Source: Paludibacteraceae bacterium (lineage in GTDB: Bacteria; Bacteroidota; Bacteroidia; Bacteroidales; Paludibacteraceae). From it: DNA of 64,000 nucleotides. The stretch spans positions 1-64,000 of the forward strand of contig JAKSKV010000002.1 of the NCBI GenBank assembly GCA_024401555.1. Reading direction: 5' to 3'. Each line of letters begins with the position of its first letter. The first letter of the stretch is position 1. The position numbers and the translations under genes are program-made. The notes below the pieces were generated by a model. The model did no database searches and was not told where the DNA came from. It saw nothing but the letters and a program-made list of their open reading frames with translations. Of this stretch, positions 17,029-24,448 are shown one piece after another.

Positions 17029-18309
17029 TTATAAGAAAATAAATAACAATACAATGTTCACCACGCAGATGACACTGTAACCCAACAACAAATCCTTGAG
17101 CAACTTTTTACCCGAAAAGAAGGTGCCATATCCCCACTTCACCACGTTGTTACTGATAATCGCTTGAAATGCCGCTAAAATCAGCAAGGAGGCTTCTACG
17201 GAATGGTTGGATTGGAAAAGGTTGATAATAAACGGATTGATATCGGTCACACCCACAATAATGGAGAGGACGCGAAGTCCGCTGTCTCCAAAATATTGCA
17301 ATGCGTAATGTGTCACCAACGTGAAGGCGATGAAAAGAAAGGCGAACAAGATCGCCACCTTAAACTCCAACGGATTCTTCTCCTCCTCTTCCACTTGCTC
17401 GACAACCCCCGATTCCTTGTTTTTCATCTTCTTCATATAGAAGAATATGGCTACCAACGCGGAGGCCACAATCATAATGGCGAAAAGGTGCCAAAAACGC
17501 TTCATCAGCTCCATATTGAAGATGCCCAACAGAACCATCATCTTAAAGTACATCATCGTTATCGCACAGAAAATCGCGGAGACATATTCAGACAAATCAC
17601 CATTTTTATCCTTCGCTTTTTTCGCTAAGATGATACAGGTGGCCGTACTGCTGTAAATTCCACCCAAAATACCTGTGACAATCACGCCGGCATCCTTGAA
17701 GATATATTTCTTCACCAGATAACTGGCATAGGAGATGCCGGAAATCACCACGGTAGCCAACCAAATGGAGTAAGGCGTCAAACCCGTACCCTCAATGATC
17801 TCCACCTTCGGCAAGATAGGCAGAATAACACCCGCGATAATCATGAACTTCGCCAAGTTGATGAACTCCTCATCATTCATCGTCTTCGTGAATTGGATGA
17901 ATTTGTCCTTCATCTCGGTCAATATCAAAACCGCCACGACAATCAAAATAGCCATCCAAGGCTCCTTTTCGTAAACAATAGGCGCCAAGCAATAGGTAAT
18001 CAGTGCTATGACAATAGAGGTAAAACCGTAGGATCCCTCCCTGAAAATTTTATGGACATAATAGACAATCAGCAGCATAGAGAGCGTCGCCCCGCCACAA
18101 AGAAATGGCACAAGACTACCCGATCCTGCCAAATAGAGGATATACCCCAAAACACCAATCAAAGTAAAGGTTCGATCCGAACCAAAGGTGTGAATCGGTT
18201 CGTCATCCTTGAAAAAAAGTTTTCTCTGTGAAAGGCCAATTACCAGCGACATCAACGCCACCACCACAAACTTCACCAAATCCGAAGAGAGAATATCCGC
18301 TGTTTCCAT
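17029..18309 (-). CDS. MgtC/SapB-DUF4010 family membrane protein
   Basis: The 426-aa multi-span protein has an N-terminal MgtC-like part (VKFVVVALMSLVIGLSQRK, FTLIGVLGYILYLAG) and a C-terminal DUF4010 part (AGVIVTGILGGIYSSTATCIILAKKAK, GVTDINPFIINLFQ, AFQAIISNNVVKWGYG). About twelve hydrophobic segments are visible. Members of this architecture are inner-membrane proteins of uncertain transport function, and MgtC itself is linked to magnesium stress and ATP synthase control. It is the first gene of a pair with the SseB-like gene. Confidence 0.85.
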   Translation of the reverse strand: METADILSSDLVKFVVVALMSLVIGLSQRKLFFKDDEPIHTFGSDRTFTLIGVLGYILYLAGSGSLVPFLCGGATLSMLLIVYYVHKIFREGSYGFTSIVIALITYCLAPIVYEKEPWMAILIVVAVLILTEMKDKFIQFTKTMNDEEFINLAKFMIIAGVILPILPKVEIIEGTGLTPYSIWLATVVISGISYASYLVKKYIFKDAGVIVTGILGGIYSSTATCIILAKKAKDKNGDLSEYVSAIFCAITMMYFKMMVLLGIFNMELMKRFWHLFAIMIVASALVAIFFYMKKMKNKESGVVEQVEEEEKNPLEFKVAILFAFLFIAFTLVTHYALQYFGDSGLRVLSIIVGVTDINPFIINLFQSNHSVEASLLILAAFQAIISNNVVKWGYGTFFSGKKLLKDLLLGYSVICVVNIVLLFIFL

Positions 18310-18411
18310 ATCATTTATCGTTTATCGGCAAGATTTCCTTGCTTTTTGAATACTATATTTTCTTATTCAATAAAGATATGTATAATTTTTGGAAAAACAA
18401 TGGATTTCGGA

Positions 18412-18618
18412 CTACATAATGAGCCTAATGCGTCCAGCATCCTTGCAAAAGAGGTCAGGAAACCTACATATAATCGCATAAACCTGCTTGCTGGTGACCG
18501 GATTGCCATCTTTTCGTAGATGCAAACTCTTTGAATTGATGTAATCCGCAATTTGATCCGTCGTCATGCCATGCCCGCTATGGGCCAAAGAAAAGACGAT
18601 TGCCTCCTCGATCTTCAT
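18412..18618 (-). CDS. Mini-protein with winged-helix (HARE-HTH-like) fold
   Basis: The 68-aa protein MKIEEAIVFSLAHSGHGM... has the pattern 'AI..L...G..MTTDQIADYINSKSLHLRKDG..VTSKQVYAIICRFPDLF..DAGRIRL'. This resembles a HARE-HTH/winged-helix module: helix, TTDQIADYI turn, recognition helix, wing ending in R-I-R-L. It is the whole protein, so it may be a small DNA-binding regulator or accessory factor (inference). It starts 4 bp after the PAP2 gene stop, suggesting one mRNA with PAP2, the SUMF1-like gene and nfo. Confidence 0.7.
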   Translation of the reverse strand: MKIEEAIVFSLAHSGHGMTTDQIADYINSKSLHLRKDGNPVTSKQVYAIICRFPDLFCKDAGRIRLIM

Positions 18619-18622
18619 GGTC

Positions 18623-19315
18623 TCAAAATCGTTTGGCGCAACAAATTATGGTAAATAACACAATGGCCAACACCATCAAAACAGTATGGATATCCTTCAC
18701 AGAATAGCCACTCTCCGTGAGCCGTTCCCCCGCCAGCGGCTTCACCTCTACCGGATGACGGCGAAGGAAAACACGCAATAGATGATAGCATAAAAATCCC
18801 AAAAGCACACCTAACAAGGTGCCACAACAAATATCCAACGGGAAGTGAACGCCTAAATAGATACGTGAATAGGAGCATAACAAGGCCCAGAACGCCGCAC
18901 AAACCGTGTAAACTCGATTCCGAAACAAAAGAGAGGATAAAACCATGAAACCAAACGAGTTAGCCGCATGCGAAGAGGGAAATCCAAACTGACCACCTCT
19001 GTATTCGTGCACATAAGAGAGAAGTTGCATCACCATAGGGTCACGGCTTGGTCTCAACCTGGCGATATGGGGTTTCAACAAAGAGGAAGATACTTGGTCG
19101 CACAAAACAAAGAGTAATACGACCGCTAAAAAGATATAAATAGATTCCTTTTTTTTGCTTCTAATGACTGCGTAGAAAAAGGCGACCAGAACTGGTGCCC
19201 AGACCAAAATGTCGGATACCATCCAAAAGAAAGAGTCCCAAAACGCTGTATGGCTACCACTCAAATTGAGGGTAACCATCGCACCTCTATCCCATTCGAT
19301 TAAAGCATCCAACAT
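18623..19315 (-). CDS. PAP2-family membrane phosphatase
   Basis: This 230-aa integral membrane protein has the three-part PAP2 signature: K...RLRPSRDP (KPHIARLRP), the PSSHA block (FGFPSSHAANSFG), and SRIYLGVHFPLD with catalytic His. About five to six membrane spans are present. Family members dephosphorylate undecaprenyl pyrophosphate, phosphatidylglycerol phosphate or lipid A at the periplasmic face, and the substrate here is undecided. It follows the SUMF1-like lipoprotein gene by 4 bp. Confidence 0.9.
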   Translation of the reverse strand: MLDALIEWDRGAMVTLNLSGSHTAFWDSFFWMVSDILVWAPVLVAFFYAVIRSKKKESIYIFLAVVLLFVLCDQVSSSLLKPHIARLRPSRDPMVMQLLSYVHEYRGGQFGFPSSHAANSFGFMVLSSLLFRNRVYTVCAAFWALLCSYSRIYLGVHFPLDICCGTLLGVLLGFLCYHLLRVFLRRHPVEVKPLAGERLTESGYSVKDIHTVLMVLAIVLFTIICCAKRF

Positions 19316-19319
19316 ACGA

Positions 19320-20153
19320 TCAATATGCGTCTTCCGCTTTCAATACAAGACGTAATCCGACATACTTCAACTTGGAAGTTGGAAGACTCTTCGTGCGGAA
19401 TGAATTACGGCAATAGAATGCGGGATCATCAAAACTTCCGCCGCGAGCCACTCTTTCAGTCGCCACCGAATTACTGATCGCTGGACCAGTTGGGTTGATC
19501 TGCATGGTTGTGTCGTAGTCGCCATAGACGTCAACGCACCACTCACGGACATTACCGCTCATATCATATAGGCCCAACTCATTAGGCTTTTTCTTACCTG
19601 TCTCGTGCGTCTCCTTTTCACTGTTGTCGGTACACCAACCGACAATCTTCATACCGTCACCGCCAGAGAACTTATAGGAAAGTGATTTCTTACCTCCCTT
19701 AGCGGCAAACTCCCATTGCGCCTCTGTCGGCAATGCGAAGTTACGCTTCGTCATCTCGTTCAACTTGGTGATGAATTTTTGGCAGTCATTCCAAGAGACA
19801 CTCTCTACCGGATACTTGTCGCTTACCGAACCACCCTTATAATTATCGGAAGGAACCGTTCCGACCACCTTTTTCCACAAGGCTTGTGTCACCTCCAACT
19901 CACCAATGTAGTAGTCTGAAAGGATTACTTTGTGGACAGGAACTTCATCTCCCCAATAATCCGCATCCATCGCCGTGTCGGCTCCCATCGTGAAGGTATC
20001 TCCCTCCACCAAAATCATATTGAATTTAACGCCCGACACATCGAACGTCTTTTTTTCTTTGCTGAGCGAATTAGATTCTGGTTCATCCTCCCTGTTACAA
20101 GAGAACGCCACGCAGCAAAGCAAAGATAATATGCATGCCAATCTAATCTTCAT
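19320..20153 (-). CDS. SUMF1/formylglycine-generating-enzyme-fold lipoprotein
   Basis: The 277-aa protein has a lipoprotein signal (ILSLLCCVAFSC) and a single FGE-sulfatase domain (FNMILVEGDTFTMGAD, YYIGELEVTQALWKKV, PVESVSWNDCQKFITKLN, FALPTEAQWEFAAKGG, LGLYDMSGNVREWCVD, RVARGGSFDDPAFYCRNSFR, VGLRLVL). True formylglycine-generating enzymes carry two catalytic Cys in the RGGSxxC...C region. Only the second is present here (AFYC), with Asp-Asp at the first position. It is therefore probably a binding or structural SUMF1-fold protein, as in GldJ/GldK-like families, not an active FGE. It lies 31 bp after nfo. Confidence 0.88.
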   Translation of the reverse strand: MKIRLACILSLLCCVAFSCNREDEPESNSLSKEKKTFDVSGVKFNMILVEGDTFTMGADTAMDADYWGDEVPVHKVILSDYYIGELEVTQALWKKVVGTVPSDNYKGGSVSDKYPVESVSWNDCQKFITKLNEMTKRNFALPTEAQWEFAAKGGKKSLSYKFSGGDGMKIVGWCTDNSEKETHETGKKKPNELGLYDMSGNVREWCVDVYGDYDTTMQINPTGPAISNSVATERVARGGSFDDPAFYCRNSFRTKSLPTSKLKYVGLRLVLKAEDAY

Positions 20154-20184
20154 AAACCCTATATTACTTTAACAATAAAACCAA

Positions 20185-21027
20185 TTAATTACAATATGAA
20201 TAAAGTGTAGTGATCTCTTCGGCCCAACGGCTCTCGTCAGGTGTTTCCAAAATCAATGGAATACCATCCAATCGAACATCTTCCATCAAAGCCTTGAAGG
20301 TCTCATTACCAATCTCTCCCAAACCAATGTTCTCGTGTCTATCGACATGAGAACCTACTCCCTTCTTGGAATCGTTCAAGTGCATCGCCCTTAAATAGGA
20401 GATTCCAACAATTTCGTCAAAGCGGGACAACACGGAGGTTACTCCCTCTTTTCCTCGCAGATCGTAACCGGCCGCTATGGCGTGACAAGTATCGATGCAG
20501 ACTCCCACCCTGCTCTTATCCTCCACACGGTCGATAATATAAGCGAGCTCCTCAAAAGTGTTACCGACATTGCTGCCTTGTCCGGCCGTATTTTCAATGA
20601 CCGCACAAACCCCTTTCGTCTTGTCCAACGTGATGTTGATGGACTCCGCGATACGGGAGAGGCAGACCTCAGTGGAGATCTCCTTCAACGAACTGCCGGG
20701 ATGGAAATTCAACATGGTCAATCCCAATTGTTCGCATCGTCTCATCTCGTCCAGAAAGGAGGCTCTTGATTTCTCAATACCCTCCTCCGTCGGATGTCCG
20801 AGGTTAATGAGGTAGCTATCATGCGGAAGAATCTGGTCGGCGGTATAACCCATCTCCGAACAGCGTTGTTTGAAGGAGGCGATACTCGCCTCACTCAATG
20901 GTGCGGACATCCATTGTCTCTGGTTCTTGGTGAAAAGGGCAAAGGCCTTGGCTCCAATCGCCAAAGCGTTTTTCGGAGCGTTTTCCACTCCGCCAGAAGA
21001 ACTGATATGTGCACCAATATACTTCAT
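20185..21027 (-). CDS. nfo: Endonuclease IV (AP endonuclease)
   Basis: The protein (280 aa from the ATG at 21027) begins with the canonical [18 protein letters not shown]. It contains the zinc-ligand motifs [64 protein letters not shown] and ILETPDE. It cleaves abasic sites 5' in base-excision repair in the cytoplasm. A GTG six codons upstream is possible but adds no conserved residues. A minus-strand -7 box TATTTTTG at 21078-21071 precedes it. Confidence 0.96.
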   Translation of the reverse strand: MKYIGAHISSSGGVENAPKNALAIGAKAFALFTKNQRQWMSAPLSEASIASFKQRCSEMGYTADQILPHDSYLINLGHPTEEGIEKSRASFLDEMRRCEQLGLTMLNFHPGSSLKEISTEVCLSRIAESINITLDKTKGVCAVIENTAGQGSNVGNTFEELAYIIDRVEDKSRVGVCIDTCHAIAAGYDLRGKEGVTSVLSRFDEIVGISYLRAMHLNDSKKGVGSHVDRHENIGLGEIGNETFKALMEDVRLDGIPLILETPDESRWAEEITTLYSYCN

Positions 21028-21214
21028 ACTTGTTTCATCCTCCACACAACAACTTTTTCTGTCGTAAAGGCAAAAATATGTTTTTTTTTCTTAAATCTAA
21101 ATTTTTCGCCTAAAAAAATCGCGGCGGAATTTGCTAACGCACTGATTATTAATCAATATAAAATCACCGTACACTTTCGCAAGAAACATCAAATGCAACT
21201 TTTATAACAAGACG

Positions 21215-21243
21215 GCGGGGCAAAGATCAATTCGATGCCCCGC
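21215..21243. repeat. Hairpin between nfo and the accessory island
   Basis: The perfect 8-bp stem GCGGGGCA/TGCCCCGC has a 13-base loop. It lies below the 137-aa orphan gene in the minus direction and could end its transcript. There is no good T tract on either side, so its role is uncertain. Apart from this and the repeats listed separately, the stretch 21079-21362 holds no gene I can support. Confidence 0.5.
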
Positions 21244-21276
21244 TAAAATGAAAAATTTAAATATAAATAACTGGTG

Positions 21277-21296
21277 TTTATGGGTTATAGGGAGTA
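21277..21296 (-). repeat. 20-bp direct repeat, copy A
   Basis: TTTATGGGTTATAGGGAGTA (plus strand) is identical to 22058-22077. The two copies bracket the 137-aa orphan gene and the RHS remnant, 781 bp apart. On the minus strand both copies contain a frame reading TPYNP followed by a stop. Confidence 0.75.
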
Positions 21297-21347
21297 CTTG
21301 ATTTTCGCATTAGAATCCACCTATGACCCCAATGCGAAAGTCGAGTA
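21295..21347. repeat. Large imperfect hairpin at the island edge
   Basis: The arms TACTTGATTTTCGCATTAG (21295-21313) and CCAATGCGAAAGTCGAGTA (21329-21347) form a 19-bp stem. In a plus-strand RNA two of the three imperfect positions are G-U wobbles. The 15-base loop is TCC-rich. The hairpin touches the end of direct repeat copy A. It may be a transcript end or a mobile-element boundary. Confidence 0.55.
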
Positions 21348-21362
21348 ATTTAGATTTAAGTA

Positions 21363-21776
21363 CTATACGTTTATCCCAATTAATGACAATTCAGAAACTA
21401 AATCTTGATAAGCCTCTTCTAATCGAAACAAGTAAGATACATACTTTACCTTTAATTCAACTTTTCTATGACTGCACATTTCACTATGAAATATAAATGT
21501 CACTTCGTCTCCTAATTCATTTTTTTGAATATAAATGGAGAATAGTGCATCTAAATCTGTAATCTTCACTCTTTTTAGTTCCCCACAGATGTAGAGATGT
21601 AATGAAGCCACGAAGTCTTCTATCATAAAACGAGGCACACTTATTTCCCTTTTTACAGAAAACACACCGTCTCCCATTACTACTATAAAAGAAACATTCG
21701 CATCATCCGATATACTATCTGTTGTAAAATCAAACAGACTTACTATCGTTTCATTATCTTGAACAAATTTCACCAT
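21363..21776 (-). CDS. Orphan protein, possible immunity protein of an RHS toxin
   Basis: This 137-aa soluble, acidic protein (MVKFVQDNETIVSLFDFTTD...) has no signal peptide and no domain I recognise. It begins 57 bp after the end of an RHS core remnant in the same direction, which is the usual place for an immunity gene of a polymorphic toxin. It is framed by 20-bp direct repeats together with that remnant. Codon use is AT-rich compared with nfo and holA. The immunity role is inferred from position only. Confidence 0.65.
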   Translation of the reverse strand: MVKFVQDNETIVSLFDFTTDSISDDANVSFIVVMGDGVFSVKREISVPRFMIEDFVASLHLYICGELKRVKITDLDALFSIYIQKNELGDEVTFIFHSEMCSHRKVELKVKYVSYLFRLEEAYQDLVSELSLIGINV

Positions 21777-21833
21777 AACTACTCTAATAATATTTGATAT
21801 TTAAAATCAAAAACACTAAAAAAGGTCTCATAT

Positions 21834-22058
21834 TCATAAATTTTCAACTTTACCTGTCGCAACATCCATCACCGCTGTGAGGCTGTTTTGTCGGTCATTC
21901 ACTACCGTAAATAAAGTGTCTTTACCACCCGTTCTTACATATATCGCAGCCAATCCCGTAGCACCGTAAAGGTAGTGAATTTCTCGATTAACACCACTAT
22001 TATTGATTGATTTTTCGCAATCAAAAGATGCTTCGTATTTAATAAACCAACTTAATCT
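21834..22058 (-). pseudogene. RHS repeat-protein core fragment
   Basis: The minus-strand frame gives a 74-codon stretch without a start codon, bounded by TAA (22061-22059) and TGA. It contains YEASFDCEKSINNSG, REIHYLYGATGLAAIYV, GGKDTLFTVVNDRQNSLTAV and MDVATGKV. This is the typical RHS/YD-repeat core (REIHYLYG..GLAAIYV...DTLFTVV.D..NSLTAV.D) of Bacteroidetes polymorphic toxins. The start of similarity coincides with the edge of direct repeat copy B. The rest of the RHS gene, including shell and toxin tip, is absent. Confidence 0.8.
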
Positions 22059-22077
22059 TTATGGGTTATAGGGAGTA
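22058..22077 (-). repeat. 20-bp direct repeat, copy B
   Basis: Identical to 21277-21296. It abuts the 5' limit of the RHS remnant on the minus strand and follows the 196-aa orphan gene by 45 bp. Confidence 0.75.
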
Positions 22078-22122
22078 ATTAAACATCACGCCTCGTTTCT
22101 TACACGAACAAATGCCTTTCTA

Positions 22123-22713
22123 TCACTTGAAGACATTGATTTTGTTTTTTTCCTTTTCAAAATCCATAATTTTAATTTTCAATTTAAATATTCGATATAT
22201 GATTTTGGCCACACGAACTTGAAATTGGTATTTTTCTAAAATCTTGCCGAACTCCCTCCGCCATAATAGTTCTCTTCTTTGATAGTCTACCTCACTTACT
22301 TGACAGAAATAATTAAAATCATACTTGTCTAAACCTACCGGATAATGACAGAATCGATTGAAGGAGATATGAAAATTCACTTCCATATCAACATTCCCCT
22401 TGGACACCAGTTGCACAATGGAATATACATAATTTGAGTCTGTTTTATACGGGATAAAATCCACCCAAGACAAATGATTTTGCTCGATATAAATTAACTC
22501 ACATAGAGCATCTCCTTCTAACAGTTCAGTTTGTTCATTGGCCCAATTTATCAACGACCTATAATCAGACATATCAAACGAATCGTCTACATAAAGGGCT
22601 ATGAATAAATGATTATTTGGAAAAAAGTTATTACAATTAGACGAAAGATATTCTTTTATAGCCTTTGAACAAGAAACAATGTGGTTTGAAATTTCCTCCT
22701 TCTTCATAATCAT
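22123..22713 (-). CDS. Orphan protein in the RHS island, possible immunity protein
   Basis: The 196-aa protein has no signal peptide and no recognisable domain. It is rich in aromatic and charged residues (HLFIALYVDDSFDMSDY, LCELIYIEQNHLSWVDFIPYK, YQRRELLWRREFGKILEKY) and has a basic C-terminal tail (KIIYRIFKLKIKIMDFEKEKNK). Start could be ATG at 22713 or ATG at 22707. It sits immediately upstream of the RHS remnant in the same direction. RHS loci often accumulate orphan immunity genes this way, so that is the best guess, but it is unsupported by similarity. Between 22714 and 22892 I see no supportable gene. Confidence 0.65.
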   Translation of the reverse strand: MIMKKEEISNHIVSCSKAIKEYLSSNCNNFFPNNHLFIALYVDDSFDMSDYRSLINWANEQTELLEGDALCELIYIEQNHLSWVDFIPYKTDSNYVYSIVQLVSKGNVDMEVNFHISFNRFCHYPVGLDKYDFNYFCQVSEVDYQRRELLWRREFGKILEKYQFQVRVAKIIYRIFKLKIKIMDFEKEKNKINVFK

Positions 22714-22892
22714 ATTACTTTAACAAATAAGACTTTATTTGTCGTGCTGCCGCACCACTAAACTCATACTCTCTACTTGGCCAGCACAGGACAAACCATC
22801 ACTTACCAAACTGACAGACAATAATTAAAATATGTTATAAGAGATTTCTATCAGGTCTCTCGAATAGATTTCGAATTAAAAACAAACAACTT

Positions 22893-23924
22893 TTAGTGTA
22901 ATATTTTAAATATCAACTCCTTCAACAAATCGCCATCGTCGGTGGAGCCTTTGCCAATACCCTTGCTCATCGCATCATAAGTCCGTAGCAAGGATATGAT
23001 CTCCATGGTCTTCCTCGGTTTGAAATTCATTGCCGCGGCCGTATATTTTTTGACGAAGAATGGATTGATTTTCAGTTCAGCCGCCACCTCTTTCTCCGGC
23101 TTATAGTTGGTGCCGGGCGCATTAGGAATGTAATGGTACACCATCAAGTTAGAAAAAGAGTTGAAGATGGAAGTGATGACCGGAATGATGCTGAAACTCT
23201 TCGATTTAGCCATTTGCAACGCAATCAAATTACACTTTTGCACGTTTCTGGCGAACAAGGCATCCACCAATTCAAAAGCGTTGAAGTCTTTGCTGATGCC
23301 CACATTGCGCTCCACCATATCACAAGTGATGCTCTTGCAATCGGATGGTTTGGAGACCAACAACTTGTCAATCTCATTGGCCACCTTCTGCAAATCGTTG
23401 CCCAAATGCTCTGAAATCATCAACTTCGCCTTAGGCTCTATGGCCATATTTCGCTCCTTTAAATAGGACTCGATAAAATCGGGCACCTGGTTATCATATA
23501 GTTTATCGAAGGTAAACAAAGCCTTCTCCTTCTCCAGATCTTTGGTCACCTTCTTGCGGGCATCCAACTTCTTGCCTTTGTAACAAAAAACAATGATGGA
23601 ACTCGGCATCGGTTTTTGCAAATAGAAGCTCAAATCGTCCATAGAGGCTATCTTTTGCGCCTCTTTCACCACTACCAAGCGATGTTGCGACCCCATCGGG
23701 AAAGAACGTGCCAAATCAATCACCTTACGGATATCGGTATCCTGACCATAAATTACATTCTGGTTAAAATCTCGCTGATCCTCCTCCAACACATGCTCAA
23801 TCATATAATTGGAAATCAAATCAATATAATAAGGCTCCTCCCCTTGCAGGAAATACACGGGTTTGAACTTCTTATCGGATATTTCGGAAAGAATAGTGCG
23901 ATAATCGATTGCTGGTTTTGCCAT
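22893..23924 (-). CDS. holA: DNA polymerase III delta subunit
   Basis: HolA is the clamp-loader subunit that opens the beta clamp. The 343-aa length is normal. Motifs: KFKPVYFLQGEEPYYIDLI at the N-terminus (P-loop-like region without a working Walker A, as expected), SFPMGSQHRLVVVKEAQ, SSIIVFCYKGKKLD, a C-terminal domain with LVDALFARNVQKCN, and LLRTYDAMSKGIGKGSTDDGDLLKELIFKIL at the end. It is divergent from the HsdR-N-like nuclease gene, with a 49-bp shared upstream region. A minus-strand -7 box TATATTTG lies at 23967-23960. Confidence 0.93.
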   Translation of the reverse strand: MAKPAIDYRTILSEISDKKFKPVYFLQGEEPYYIDLISNYMIEHVLEEDQRDFNQNVIYGQDTDIRKVIDLARSFPMGSQHRLVVVKEAQKIASMDDLSFYLQKPMPSSIIVFCYKGKKLDARKKVTKDLEKEKALFTFDKLYDNQVPDFIESYLKERNMAIEPKAKLMISEHLGNDLQKVANEIDKLLVSKPSDCKSITCDMVERNVGISKDFNAFELVDALFARNVQKCNLIALQMAKSKSFSIIPVITSIFNSFSNLMVYHYIPNAPGTNYKPEKEVAAELKINPFFVKKYTAAAMNFKPRKTMEIISLLRTYDAMSKGIGKGSTDDGDLLKELIFKILH

Positions 23925-23973
23925 TTTGCTTAATTTTGCAACAGTTTAACTTTGCTTCGCAAATATAAGTAAA

Positions 23974-24435
23974 ATGTTTGATTTAAACTTACCCAAATAT
24001 ACATTCAAGACAAAAAGAGAGAACGACAGCATCTCCATCTTCGATCGTTGCCGTCAGAAATATGTTGCATTGACACCAGAGGAATGGGTAAGGCAAAACA
24101 TGGTGGAATACATCATTCAAGCGAAGAAATTTCCCCCAGCCCGTATCGCCAACGAAGTGACCGTGGTCATCAACGGGATGAATAAAAGGAGCGATTCAGT
24201 AATCTACGACAAAGAGATGCGGCCCCGTATCATTTTAGAGTATAAGGCCCCCTCTGTGAAGATCACACAAAAAGTGTTTGACCAAATCGCCACCTACAAC
24301 TTCGAACTGGATGTGGATCTGCTCATCGTATCAAACGGATTAGAACACTACTGCTGTAAAATGGACAAAGAGAACAAAAAATATTATTTCCTGAAAGAAA
24401 TCCCCGATTACCAACAACTGGATTGGGACAAATAA
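23974..24435 (+). CDS. Solitary HsdR N-terminal-like nuclease-fold protein
   Basis: The 153-aa protein matches the small 'type I restriction enzyme R protein N-terminal' (HSDR_N_2) family common beside holA in Bacteroidetes. The PD-(D/E)XK core is visible: KRSDSVIYD (Asp) and RPRIILEYKAPSVKI (ExK), then FELDVDLLIVSNGLEHYCCKMD. No helicase, specificity or methylase gene is present, so it is not a restriction system by itself. Its cellular role is unknown. Plus-strand -7 boxes TAATTTTG (23931) and TAACTTTG (23947) lie upstream. It is followed after 13 bp by a TonB receptor gene. Confidence 0.86.
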   Translation: MFDLNLPKYTFKTKRENDSISIFDRCRQKYVALTPEEWVRQNMVEYIIQAKKFPPARIANEVTVVINGMNKRSDSVIYDKEMRPRIILEYKAPSVKITQKVFDQIATYNFELDVDLLIVSNGLEHYCCKMDKENKKYYFLKEIPDYQQLDWDK

Positions 24436-24448
24436 TTCAATCATTTTT

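Noticed and set aside
23974..24435. Type I restriction-modification system
   Set aside because: Only an HsdR-N-like domain is encoded. No motor, methylase or specificity gene is nearby.
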